Below, piece after piece: positions 1 to 11,150 of a stretch of 64,000 bases of DNA. Within the stretch, counting starts at the first letter, position 1. Every line of letters starts with the position of its first letter. The notes under the pieces are model-generated. The model was given only the letters and a program-made list of their open reading frames with translations, did no database searches and had not been told where the DNA came from. A program made the position numbers and the translations under genes. The stretch spans positions 28,948,788-29,012,787 of the forward strand of contig OX393581.1 of NCBI GenBank assembly GCA_947652605.1. The letters are read 5' to 3'. Source of the DNA: Elmis aenea (Eukaryota > Arthropoda > Insecta > Coleoptera > Elmidae).

Positions 1-1530
1 CAAGACTGGAAATTTTGTACAAGGTCAAAAGAGTAATGTACTGTAGAATAAAATTCTATTTACGTTGGTTTTCATTTATTTTGATTACAAAAGGGTTCTA
101 TTGAAGATTTGCTTTCTAACCTTCGAGTTGTATAAATTGCCTAATGTAACTCACAATAGCAGAGAAATGAATTTTACGTTTGGTAGATTAAATTAAACGG
201 GTTACAATTCTGATGTATCATTGAATGATAAAAGTAACATATCTAACTTATTGCTACAAAGTACAAACATACAATGACTATCACCTTTTATACTAAATAA
301 TCTAAAGCAATGTTCAACACAGTTTCACAACTCACACCACAAATGCAAGAAAATGAATCAAACTATATCTGTTACAAAAATCTCCAAAATAACCTGTGAA
401 AAATTCTCCACAATAAAGTAAAAAGTTTATACAACGCATAAAAACTAAAAAAAATGAAACCAAACTACCTAAACTGTAATTATTGAGTGATTACGCTATA
501 GATGAGCTTTCATATTAATTTTCCATTTTTTATTCATTAGTACAAAAAAGTGTCTTGAATGAAGACCAATTTTTTTAATTTTTTTTTTGAATTTAGTAAC
601 AAATAGGTTTGGTGATGGCATAAGTGGCTAAAAAGTGTGAAGTTACTTATTAAAATGTTTTGGTATTGTAGTAAATCCAACTAACGTACCTATTGATGTA
701 TTGGAAAATTGCACAGTTTTTGAACTGTTGCTACTTGCTAGACAAACAACCGCCGAAAAAAACGCAATGTATAAATACACTTTTTCGATGCTTATTTGTT
801 TATAAAATGAATTTACTTAATTTTTTTTTGAGGGTTTGTAAAAATAATTTCGATGTCAATGTGGAACCGAATATTTCCAACACAACTATAATTTGTCAGT
901 CAATACGGGCTAAAGAATAATTTAATGGAACGGTCCATAGGGGAATTCCCGGTAGTTCGATGCGATAGGCCGACCTTGGTTATCACTTATTTTTTAATTA
1001 CACACATTGAGTGTAAAACGTTCACCTTAATGAATACGTAAACAAAAAAATAAAATTATGATGTTTATAAAAACTTTTGGGAAAAAATTGAAAAGCAAAT
1101 GACAACCGTGCCATATTTGGTAAACAAAAAAGAATTAATCGTGAACTTGTGTGGAACGCTAAAGTATTTAAAACATGGATTTTATGTTTTACATTTTAGC
1201 GGTCACAAATTTTCTACTTCATTTTCTTTATACGACTTCTGAATTAGAACACTTGCATATTTTAAACTTAGAAAGGATTCAAGCCGCTAAAAATGGTACA
1301 TAATTATTTTTGAGGGTAATAATTTTCCTATTTACCATTCAAACAAAACTTCGCTTTGTCAATTTTAAAGATTTAAAATCTCGTATTATATTTAAAAAAA
1401 ATCTCAACAAGTTTTTTAAAATCGATTCAACCAAACTAGGTGGATATTCGCAATTCGCATGTTCTACGGTAGCGAATTGATCGATTCACCAGTTTTCTAG
1501 GATGTCGTTAAAACTTATCAAAAAAGACAA

Positions 1531-1572
1531 ATAAGTTTGGTTGTCTAAAGTGAAAAGTCAAAAAACTTGTAA
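1531..1572 (+). repeat. Left copy of the 42-bp direct repeat flanking the LINE remnant
   Basis: It begins ATAAGTTTGGTTG and ends AACTTGTAA, and matches 2434-2475 with three mismatches. It sits immediately outside the 3' end of the LINE remnant, so it is most simply a long target-site duplication. Confidence 0.75.
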
Positions 1573-2433
1573 TATTTTTATTATTTGGTCATGAATCCTT
1601 CTACTGTTAGGTGTAGGACTGTTGAGTTGTGTTGTGCTGACTTTCTTTCATGTTTTTCTGTCTTGTGCTAGCTTTTTTATGTCTTTCCATTTGCTGGTAC
1701 TATTCGTTGCTGCTTTTTTTACTTCGTCTTGCCAAATTTTTCTCGGTCTACCTCTTTTGTTTTTTTTTCTGTGATCTTGCTTTATAGGCTTTTCTGGTGA
1801 ACCTTTATTCTTCCATTCTACAAATGTGACCCAACCATCCCCGCTGTCTTTCTTGTATTTTTGTTTTAACTGATTTTATCTCTAATTGTCCTCTACATGT
1901 TTCATTTCTGATTCTGTCTTTTTTTGCGTATTAAAATGGCGGAGTTATTACCTTTTTTACCATACTTCCACCTCGTTTCGGGACTTCGCTATTTCCAAAA
2001 TACGTTGTTTTTAAACTATTAAATATATTCTTTCCACATTTCCTGTCCTTTCGCTAATTTCCTTGTCCATTCCTCCATTTTTCTCTATGATCACCCCCAA
2101 GTATTTAAAGCTTTTTTACCTGTTCCAACCTAAGCCCATTTAAAGTGATGTTTCGCCCTTTGTTGTAACGATCATAGTTTTAGTTTTATCGTTATTTATT
2201 TTCATATCGATTTTTTCCAATTCCTGGTTTAGAAATTCTATATTATGTTGCAGATAATTTTCTGTTTCCGCGACTAAGACCATGTCGTCTGCAAACATTG
2301 GCTCAGTTATGTTTCTTTTTTTCCATTTTCCAGCCACCTAGGTGAAATGGTCGCATTTTTTGTTTTACTTCTTTAATTACGCAATCTATTACAACTGCGA
2401 ATAATAATGGACTGAGTAAGCATTCTTGTTTTA
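1573..2433 (-). pseudogene. 5'-truncated LINE (non-LTR retrotransposon) reverse-transcriptase remnant
   Basis: Reading on the minus strand, a broken reverse-transcriptase frame starts at a KQ-C-LSPLLF motif near 2430 and reaches the catalytic FADDMVL box near 2290. It continues through a KINNDKTKTMIV stretch, and further down (about 1750) carries the RGRPRKIWQD motif typical of the C-terminus of some LINE polymerases. Frameshifts separate these blocks, so it is dead. The remnant lacks the endonuclease and the first RT motifs, as expected from 5' truncation during reverse transcription. A 42-bp direct repeat flanks it exactly (1531-1572 and 2434-2475). The clade is not assigned. Confidence 0.8.
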
Positions 2434-2475
2434 ATAAGTTTGGTTGACTAAAGTGCAAAGTCAAAGAACTTGTAA
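2434..2475 (+). repeat. Right copy of the 42-bp direct repeat flanking the LINE remnant
   Basis: Partner of 1531-1572. It abuts the truncated 5' end of the LINE (minus strand) at the KQ-C-LSPLLF codons. Confidence 0.75.
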
Positions 2476-3678
2476 AAAATATTTAAAAAAATTAATAAAT
2501 ATTTAAATTTAGAAATATCGTAATGATTGATTAATACTTATCAATATTTAATTAAATTAGTCATCGAGTGTTTCAGTTGTTACTATGCTGTTAGCAGTCG
2601 CTGCAAATATAGTCATAATTCTGATATTACAGGTTGCACTTATTTGTCAGGTGTTGATCTGCAACATGCATTAATTTCATGCATAAAATCATTAGGCGGT
2701 GTTAAGTTGATATACTTAATAGATTACTACGACAGTGGGAGTGGATGTGATAAACAAGATTTTTCAATTACTAAAAAAATCATAGCACATAATGATCACA
2801 ACAGTAGGATGTCAAGGCCGGTACGACAGGTAAATTTAATATTCACTTAATGTACCAGTCAATGCAGTTTTTCTAACTGAATAATTTATTAGAATGAACA
2901 TTTCTATAAATATGCAATTGAGCGTTTTCTAGATTCCACACCTCGCGTAGCCGTTTTACTTAACATTATTATCAGTTAATAATTATCCCTACAGAGCGGC
3001 AAAAGGATTTCAGAATTGTACCGATTATATTTGTTTTCAAAGTACCGACTCCGATAAGTAGAACATAATGGCCTATGTGGACCTCCCAAATATTTAAACT
3101 TGTTTTATTGTTGAATTGATACATTTTACGTGTCTAAAAACATATCTAAATCGATTTGATAACGTTTAATAGCGAACGATTTATTAAATCTTTAACAACA
3201 TCACGTTATTCTAAATTTCAAGCTTGCCTCCTAACACAACACAAAAAAAATCGTCATTAAAACACTGTTAAAAAGATAAGCAAATTTTCGGATGGATTCT
3301 TTGTATCGGAACAAGCGACCGTTTGGGAATAACTTTAAATAGAAAAGTGTTTCTAAGTAATGTTAAAGATCTTGTTATTGCATTTTATGTAATAGGTATT
3401 TATTTAATAGTGTAATAAAACAAAACACAGCTTGTTATGATATATTACTATGAAGATATGGCCAAGAAGAGAGTGAAACATCAAGTTTTTTTTTATAACA
3501 TAAGAATTTCGTACAAGTAAAACTTTTGTCAAGATTGTTGTTACTTTATTTGTTGTAATCATTGCCATCTACAAATTGTTATTAAAATTATACACGCAAA
3601 ATTATCTAGTTTGTATTGTGTAGGTAGAGTTCCTGCAAATAATTGTCATAAATTATGAATTTGTAGTTTTTAAAGATA
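2476..3678. other. Intron stretch with one unassigned plus-strand open frame
   Basis: A 107-codon frame (2527-2850, plus) is open here but not recognised. It is a little less AT-rich than its surroundings and carries an acceptor-like TATTACAG near 2625 and a donor-like CAG/GTAAAT near 2830. I cannot tell a chance frame from an old exon or element fragment. The rest shows nothing definite. Confidence 0.25.
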
Positions 3679-4997
3679 CAGGGTGTCCCAGATACATTTC
3701 CAGCATAGGGATTCGCTTATTATAATAAAAACAGGTTTGCTTAAATTAGATGCAATATTCTTAAGTATGAGAGGAGCTACAATCAATTTTTAAAAGTACT
3801 TCTACTTTTGTGTATTTTTTATGTAGAATGTAACTGTTATTTTAGATTTTTTGTATCACTTACCATTTTCGAGGTATTACCCCTTTTTTCTTATGGACCG
3901 CGAAGTTGGCTATGAAACAGTTAAATGTGTGTTTTTTTTTAAATGAGATATTACTTGCTATATCTATCTAATTTTATAAATAAGTCACAAAAACAAGAAA
4001 AATCGTACTTTACCCATCACTTATTGAGCTATCTATGAAAATAAAAACAAAAAACAACGAATTAAATGTCAAATGATAGTTACTATTTGTGTGGTATCAT
4101 TTATTATAATTTTATAGTATTGTTGTGTAATTCGATAGTCTTTGTAGAAAATTTGTCATCATATCATATAATTACGGACACATTTACAACTAATGAAAAA
4201 TTTGACATGTTTAGATGCTACATTCTTTGCCATAGAAACTGTGTAAAAACAAATATTTCTAGTTCTTCATTCATTTGTTTTGGATTTTCTCGAAGAAACC
4301 ATATTCTTTTAAATTTATTTCCAAATTTCAGTAATTACGCGCACTTCCTTGCCTCATCTCGCAATACAGCTCTATAAGTATATTAGCTCAGCTTCTACAC
4401 AGTTTTTATGGCAAAGAATGTAGCACCTCAATACGTCAAATTTTTCGTTATTTTTATAATGTAGCCATAATTATAACAATTACTACAAAGACTATCGAAT
4501 TAGAAATTACACATTAATACTATAAAATTATTGTAACAAATGATAACGCAGACAATTTATACTATTATACTGTCATTTGAAATAAGTTAGTTGTTTTTTG
4601 TTTTTATTTCATAGATAGCTTGATAAGTGATTGGTAAAATACGATTTTTCTTGATTTTGTGACCTATTTATAAAATTAGATAGATATAGCAAGAAATATC
4701 TCATTATAAAAAAGAAACACACACATTTAACTGTACCATAGCCAACTTTGCGGCCCATAAGAAAAAATGAAAGGGGTGATATCTCAACAATGGTAGGTGA
4801 TTAAAAAAAATATCTAAAATAACAGTATATTCTACATAAAAAAGTACACAAAAGTACAAGTAGGTACAAGTACTTTTAAAAATTGATTTTAGCTCTTCCC
4901 ATACCTTACTTAAGAATATTGCCTCTAATTTAAGCAAACATGTTTTTCTTATAATAAGCGAGATCCTAATGCTGAAAATGTTATCTGGCATACCCTG
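3679..4997. mobile_element. Foldback DNA element with CAGGGTG termini (1.3 kb)
   Basis: The two arms, about 3679-4249 and 4393-4997, are inverted copies with moderate divergence. They share, for example, GCTTATTATAA near each end and the GCTACATTCTTTGCCATA block at the inner edge. A loop of about 140 bp separates them. The termini are CAGGGTGTCCCAG and its complement, each preceded by TA. No transposase is encoded; the open frames inside are by-products of the palindrome. Confidence 0.85.
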
Positions 4998-6771
4998 TAT
5001 AAAATCAAAATTCGTACCTAAAATGGACTACTAAATATTTATCAAAATAAAACGAGAACGCTTAAGAAAGAATTCTAATTACACCAAAATTCAAAATACA
5101 ACTTATAAAACAGTTATAACATTAGTTTGGAGATTTGGATAAAACACTGTACTGTATTATAATTATAAAAAAAAATATTCTTGGCTATTATTAGCTCTTA
5201 TAGTCAGGTTATGATATTTTACAAACCTAAAGTATTTTTTTTATACAAAATATGCTGGCCGCTGGCGAAATGGTCGGATATTACAAACTTAAGATTTCTA
5301 TTTTTATTTTAACCTCCACTTCATCATCAGGTCAACGAACAATTTAGTTTTCTGAGCCGGACTGAGGGAGTGATTCATAAAATGATTTTAGCATTATTTT
5401 AAGGTGAATATGATATCGAATGTCCTCTGACGCCCCCTGCTGGAATTATAATAGCAGGTACTTTGGGGCTATGCAGAATTGTACGTGTTGTAAATAATAC
5501 GCTGTCACTTAATGATCAAGAGAAAAAATAATTCTCTTTTTTTTAATATTTCGATTGCACAAGGTGTTCACTTTTCAATTAGAACGCATTGTATCGACGA
5601 TAGAAATGGAAACAATAAAATGCAAGACAAATTGTATTGTTTTATTTAAATTATGACAAGATCATCTCTAATAACCGAGTATCACAAATGGTGAACGTTT
5701 AGTAAAAAAAATGTAATTATTCATGCAAAGTGAATTAAAATTTTGCCTTGTAATAACAAATTGTTAAATGGTGGGTTCGGGCACGTATTGTGGTTGTATA
5801 TATTCCGGCACGTTGAAAGGAAAGCTATAATATTCTGCAGTTAAAACTGATTATAACATTTGAATTGTGTAATAAATTGCGATTTTTGATGGATTGGCGA
5901 TAGAAATTCTGGAATGGGCAAACATAAAATTTTAGTGTAAACGTTTACAGAAACGTTAGTTAGATTTATCGTGGAAAAGTATTTGACTTAGAAACGCCTC
6001 TTTGACCTCAGATCGCCTACACACTGACAAATTGCTGACTTAGATAAAGATTTTAAATTACAATCAATATTATGAAAGGCTAACCTTCTCGCGGCCTTTT
6101 GTTTTAAATTTCGTGCCTATCACAACAGATAGAGATCAATTTATAACCATTACAATTAATGGCACTATAGAAACTGTGCAATTATGTTATTTATAATACA
6201 CAAATTTGCATATCTGAATGGTATCAAATTAATAAAAACGTGCCATTGTTATGAACCTTTTATACGTGTGTCTGGATAAGCACATTATGTAAACAATACC
6301 GAAAGTTTTAAAATGAAACCGCATTAAAAGAGAGAGGAAGAATAAATTAATTACAAAGCACGCGTTTTATTTGCAAGAAGATGAAGTTTCCTTGATTAGT
6401 ACGTTAATTAATTATCTGTAGTTTTACTTTTCAACAACGAACGAACTTGGATATTAATTAATTATATAAATACAATCTACGCTTCTAAAAACACCAAACA
6501 GAAATTTCGTATTCGTTTTAGGATTAATTAAGCATGATTCAGTTCAAAAATATTTGAACGATTGATGGGAAATTGAGATTAGGTTTGTAAATAATTTCGA
6601 TTATTTTATTTAGCAAACAAGATAGATAACATTTTTTAAAATCTTGCGAGTGACTTTTTTTGAGAAAGTTACAGATAAAGCCGGTAAATATTATGAAGAT
6701 CAATGAAATATTAAACATCTGGATTGTAATTGCCCATACGAAAGCCGCATAAAAAGACTACATTCACCTGT
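4998..6771. other. AT-rich intron, nothing definite
   Basis: No coding, RNA-gene or repeat structure was recognised. A short less AT-rich patch near 5255-5470 is not assignable. Confidence 0.4.
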
Positions 6772-6772
6772 T

Positions 6773-6805
<33 letters not shown>

Positions 6806-6806
6806 C
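6772..6806 (-). repeat. (TAA)n microsatellite tail of a LINE
   Basis: About ten TAA units, reading on the minus strand as AATAAAG followed by ATT repeats. This is a common 3' tail of non-LTR retrotransposons, and the LINE coding remnant lies directly upstream on the same strand. Confidence 0.75.
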
Positions 6807-8815
6807 TTTATTTGTTCTGAATATCCCAAAAAAGGTGTAGAACTTGTCACAATAATAATTTACGTACATTACAAATAATATACATAGTTAATAAAAAGGA
6901 AAAAACACAGAAAAATTATATTTAAATATAACATTTTATAAAGTCAGCATCATTTAAATATTCGCTTACTCCATAGTAAGCTTTAGAAATCAGAACTTTT
7001 CTTAATTTCTTCTTTAATTCGCGGGTGGGAAGATTTATTATACTCTCAGGTGATGTGTTAAATTTATTATACAGGGTATCCCAGCCAAGACGAATTATTC
7101 GATAACTCTGTTATTAGTAATAATATTAAAAAAAGTTAGATATAAAAGTTGTTTGTAGTCATTTACTACATAACCTAAAATTATTTTTAACTATACACAG
7201 TGTTTTGTTTTTGCGCTCTGATAGTAAACATTGTTTTTTTTATATGGAACACCCTGTATATTTTGGAATTTTTGGATGTAAAATTATATTCTCTTTCAAA
7301 AATATTATAGGTTGTTTATGTCTAAAATGAACCGTTTTTGAGTTATTAACGTTTTTTTTGAAAATTTTGACAGTTGCAGACCTTTATAAAAATATTTATA
7401 TTTATTAACGTAACAACACCAGAGCAATTTACTCTAGTAATTTATTAGACAATAGTGTCATAGTAATTGTTGACTAGTTACATTTTTAAAATAATATACA
7501 GAGTGTTCGTTATAGTCGGTCCATTTCGCTAAACTTTAAACGCATATAAATCTTTTTTTTTTAATGGAACACCCTATATATTTTTACATTTTCTTGTACA
7601 AAATTTAATTATCTTTCCAAGTTGTTAAGCATGTTTTATGTCTAAATATAATATTTTTGAAGTTATTTCGTTTCTTATGATTATTTGCGAGTATTTTACC
7701 TAAAATATCGGTAGTAGCCTTTGAAAATTCAAAATAATTTGTATAAACTGTCAACCAGAACAGTTAATCGGCACAATTTAAACTATTATGCCACTAAAAA
7801 TCCATATTTTTTAAGAGTTGTAGATACACAGCATAAATGGCAGCAAATAACACCAGAATGCTGTCTATCTACAGTTCTTAAAAAATATGGATTTTTAGTG
7901 GGGTAATAGTGGAAGTTGTGCCGATTAACTGTTTTGGTTGGCAGTTCATACAAATTGTTTTGAATTTTCAAAGGCTACTACCGATATTTTAGGTAAAATA
8001 CTCGCAAATAATCATAAGAAACGAAATAACTTCAAAAATATTATATTTAGACATAAAACATGTTTAACAACTTTGAAAGATAATTAAATTTTCTACAAGA
8101 AAATGTAAAAATATATAGGGTGTTCCATTTAAACAAAAAGATTTATATGCGTTTAAAGTTTAGCGAAATAGACCGAGTATAATGAACACCCTGTATATTA
8201 TTTTAAAAATGTAACTAGTCAGCAATCACTATGACATTATTGTCTAATAAATTACTAGAGTAAATTGCTCTGGTGTTGTTACGTTAATAAATATAAATAT
8301 TTTTATAAAGGTCTGCAACTGTCAAAATTTTCAAAAAAAACGTTAATAACTCAAAAACTGTTCATTTTAGACATAAACAACCTATAATATTTTTAAAAGA
8401 GAATATAATTTTACATCTAAAAATTCCAAAATATACAGGGTGTTCCATATAAAAAAACAATGTTTACTATCAGAGCGCAAAAACAAAACACTGTGTATAG
8501 TTAAAAATAATTTTAGGTTATGTAGTAAATGACTACAAACAACTTTTATATCTAACTTTTTTTAATATTATTACTAATAACAGAGCTATCGAATAATTCG
8601 TCTTGGCTGGGACACCCTGTATATAGCAATAATTGTGGAGGCAACATTTTTTTGAAGATAGGTATATTTGAAACAATCGGGTTTTAGGTTTTTTTTTTAT
8701 ATCGCGTATTGGCTGCATGATTTCTTATATTCTCTTCGAACAGATCTACATTATTTTTTACGAACAGGATGGCTTCGAGGATAAATAGACCGTAAAAGGT
8801 TAATATTTCGTATAT
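6807..8815 (-). pseudogene. LINE ORF2 C-terminal remnant, split by a foldback insertion
   Basis: Minus-strand coding remnants lie on both sides of the palindrome at 7072-8619. The upstream part (about 8815-8622) reads FVKNNVDLFEENIRNH-AANTR, with one frameshift in an A-run. The downstream part (about 7068-6940) reads NTSPESIINLP then ELKKKLRKVLISKAYY and ends in a stop. Together they match the order of the conserved C-terminal tail of CR1/Jockey-like LINE polymerases, where an NTR motif is followed by a YNKLP-type motif. The (TAA)n tail follows at 6772. The element is 5'-truncated and dead. Confidence 0.72.
7072..8619. mobile_element. Large near-perfect palindromic foldback element (1.55 kb) with CAGGGTATCCC/CAGGGTGTCCC ends
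   Basis: The arms, about 7072-7826 and 7867-8619, are inverted copies with high identity. The loop is only about 40 bp (near 7827-7866). Because of the symmetry, open frames at 7721-7906 (plus) and 7786-7971 (minus) give nearly the same peptide and are not genes. TA (within TATA) flanks both ends. Each arm also holds internal copies of the family's end motif, for example ACACCCTGTATA at 7250 and ATACAGAGTGTTCG at 7495, so the arm looks like several concatenated element ends. It interrupts the LINE remnant at 6807-8815. Confidence 0.88.
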
Positions 8816-8954
8816 AATGTATTTAATACATTTTAATACGTTTCGGGTTTAAATTTAAAAAAAAACCATAAACGTCCTTACGAAATATTTAAAAAACAAC
8901 AAAAAAACTTTTGGTAATCTTTGGATATCTCGGACTGTTATGCCTGACACATAT

Positions 8955-9274
8955 TAATGCTGTGTTCACATGTGAGCGCGCAGCGTTTGCATAAAAGGTT
9001 TGCAACGTGGGTATTATTAAAAATATGTGTGCTAGGATCACAACTATCAACTACAGTGTTTTTTCTTTAAAAAAAGCTTTTACCAACCTTTAATCTGAAG
9101 CTCATTCACTTGGTCAGCAATAAAGGGTAATATATTAAAGGTTGGTTAATGCTTGTTTTTAATGCATAGGATGAAACAAATGTAGACAATAATAAGTGTA
9201 CAGTGGGTTGTAACCTTTCGTGAATGGTTTTACGCAAACGTTTACATGTAGACTTTGTAAACACAGCATTTATA
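8955..9274. mobile_element. Possible small TIR element (about 320 bp)
   Basis: AATGCTGTGTTCACATG near 8957 is repeated inverted near 9272 (AACACAGCATT, with GCAAACG and ACATGT shared further in). The arms are about 45 bp with indels. No clear target duplication was seen, so the superfamily is open. Confidence 0.45.
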
Positions 9275-10756
9275 GTGGCAGCCATGGCAGTCTCAGTTAT
9301 CCAAAGATTACAATAAATACAAATGAATATAACTATCTTATGCTGTGAAAGCATATCTAGAACTTTTTTTTGAAATTGCATACAAGTAAACAAGAATTGA
9401 AAACTTTGTTATTTAATTGTCTGTCATAATCTAGTGCAATGGAATATTTAAATAAATTAAAGTATATCGGAGTAAGCCTTGGACAGGTGATCACTAAGTC
9501 TAATTTGTAATTCTAAAAAGATCAAGATCCGTTTAGTTCCCTGGAAAAATAGAGATACTGTTTAACCAATAACTGTTTTATGAACTGATTCGTAACTAAT
9601 ATGGTATTTTTAGATTTCTTGGAAATTTCAATAACCATTTATGAATGGATTTTTATGGGCAACATCAATCCAATTATAAATTAAACAAAAGGTATGTAAT
9701 TTACATTGTTTTATGGACTACAATTTAGTAAATGTTGTAGTCTTGAATGCAATATCGGATGAAATATAACGTAAAATGGGGTAAGCACAGATTCACTTTC
9801 ATTCATTCATCCTTTATTGCATTTTATATTTGGTTATCTAATCTAAACACAACAGAACTGCAGGTTTAGGAACTAGTATGTAAATTCGGAGACATTATAA
9901 TATGAGCGAGCATGTGCCCGTACGAAAGATGGTCATGTTCAACAAAATGTGGACAAGCAATAATATTCGGTATCGCTCTATGACATTGTAAATGTTTTAA
10001 TCCTATAGGAAAACCGACAACTTTTTATGCAATGTCTTCATCCGTATAAACGTAAGTTACGAGTTCAAACTCGTTTTAAAAACTCCTTGGCTAAGTTGTT
10101 TTTAAGAATTGTGTCTTGACCATACAGGTAACATATTTGTAACTTCACTTTGCTTGTCATTTTTTAATCTTTCATATGACATTTGAAGTGACCGTCCGTT
10201 ATGCCCTTCACATTCAACGGTAAAAATTATACATTCATCTGAGAACCGCGACGAATTTTTGCTCTCATCGTGGTTTTAAAACTAGCCCTACCTCGACAAT
10301 TAAAAACACTCAAGAACCCGACTAAATTTGGATGCATATAGTCGCGCATAAATCTTCCACATTATTTAAGGGACAACTAAAAGCAAAATGTGAAGGATCA
10401 TAAAAGGATTATTTCGCTAATGGAATTAAGAAATTTATTTGTAACTGATTGTAAACTTTGAAATTGTTCTTCGGTGTTTTGTTTAATAGGTTAGTTTTTT
10501 TTTTTGCTAAGCACGACCATTGTTAGTTTAGGATAATTTGGCATATGGAGCAATGCGACTGGTCACAATTTCTAAGAAATTATGTCAACACAAATGAAGA
10601 ACTGCTGTTCCCTGAATAAATGACAAGAATTTTGGGCGGCACATTATACTTTTTCATTGTTTGTTCGAGTTACACTAATTAACTCAAATATTCGAGATCG
10701 AATTGACATAATTATCCAAAGCGGAACAATTGAGTTAAAAGAAAAACGAAACTTAC
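9275..10756. other. AT-rich intron, nothing definite
   Basis: No gene or repeat structure was recognised up to the donor site of the cadherin exon. Confidence 0.4.
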
Positions 10757-10958
10757 CGGAATCCAAGTCTGTAGCGCTGACGACAACAACAGGTGTAGCT
10801 ACAGAGATATTTTCGAATATTTCGTTACTGTACGACATCGGATCGAAAAGGGGAGCATTATCGTTTAAATCCAGTACGTTACAGTAAACTGTTAATGTAC
10901 TTGAAAGTGCCGGATGACCTGCGTCCTGAGCTTGCACCACCAGAATATAATGCTGAAC
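10757..10958 (-). CDS. ds: Cadherin-repeat exon of the same Dachsous-like gene (next internal exon)
   Basis: This 202-bp exon encodes 67 full codons plus one base. The acceptor TTTTTGTTACAG ends at 10959, and the donor GTAAGT starts at 10756 on the minus strand. It starts in phase 0, matching the phase-0 end of the exon at 42442, so LDYEE runs straight into VQHYILVVQAQDAG. That reproduces the canonical end of a cadherin repeat. Further calcium-site motifs are AQDAG, DLNDNAPLF (linker to the next repeat), the FENIS glutamate and ATDLDSG, where the final glycine codon is split (phase 1) to an exon beyond the window start. The stretch YCNVLDLNDNAP is what I associate with Dachsous. An open frame continues beyond both splice sites and on the opposite strand, but only the bounded part has cadherin character. 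Confidence 0.87.
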
Positions 10959-11071
10959 CTGTAACAAAAAAGGGATATTAACACTCTCATTAGTTATTAG
11001 TTTTAAAAAGGCTATTCGAAGAGACGAGAGTCTCGAAACTAGTCTAAAAGTTTGTTTTGGCAAGGCTATGT

Positions 11072-11150
11072 ATGATCCGATGAACGATCAGCATTTTGCG
11101 CAGTACCTACTGATTTCGCGTTTCAGCAGTCTCTGATAGTTCATCGGACG
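11072..11150. repeat. Imperfect hairpin within the intron
   Basis: CCGATGAACGATCAG (11072-11086) pairs with CTGATAGTTCATCGG (11136-11150) with one mismatch and a loop of about 49 bp. No flanking duplication was seen. It may be a tiny TIR element or a chance inverted repeat. Confidence 0.45.

Larger units (their letters stand above)
1..10756 (-). other. Downstream intron of the cadherin gene (partial, at least 10.7 kb)
   Basis: It begins at the donor GTAAGT (minus strand, 10756 downward) and runs past the window start. It holds two LINE remnants and two long foldback elements. No further cadherin exon was recognised. Confidence 0.6.

Noticed and set aside
693..920. 75-codon plus-strand frame
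   Set aside because: It has AT-rich composition, no recognisable motif and no splice context, and is compatible with chance.
7721..7971. Two similar 61-codon frames on opposite strands
   Set aside because: They are mirror images produced by the palindromic arms of the foldback at 7072-8619, with no protein-family likeness.
10657..10887. 76-codon plus-strand frame
   Set aside because: It lies antisense over the cadherin exon at 10757-10958, which has splice borders and conserved motifs; the plus frame is its shadow.
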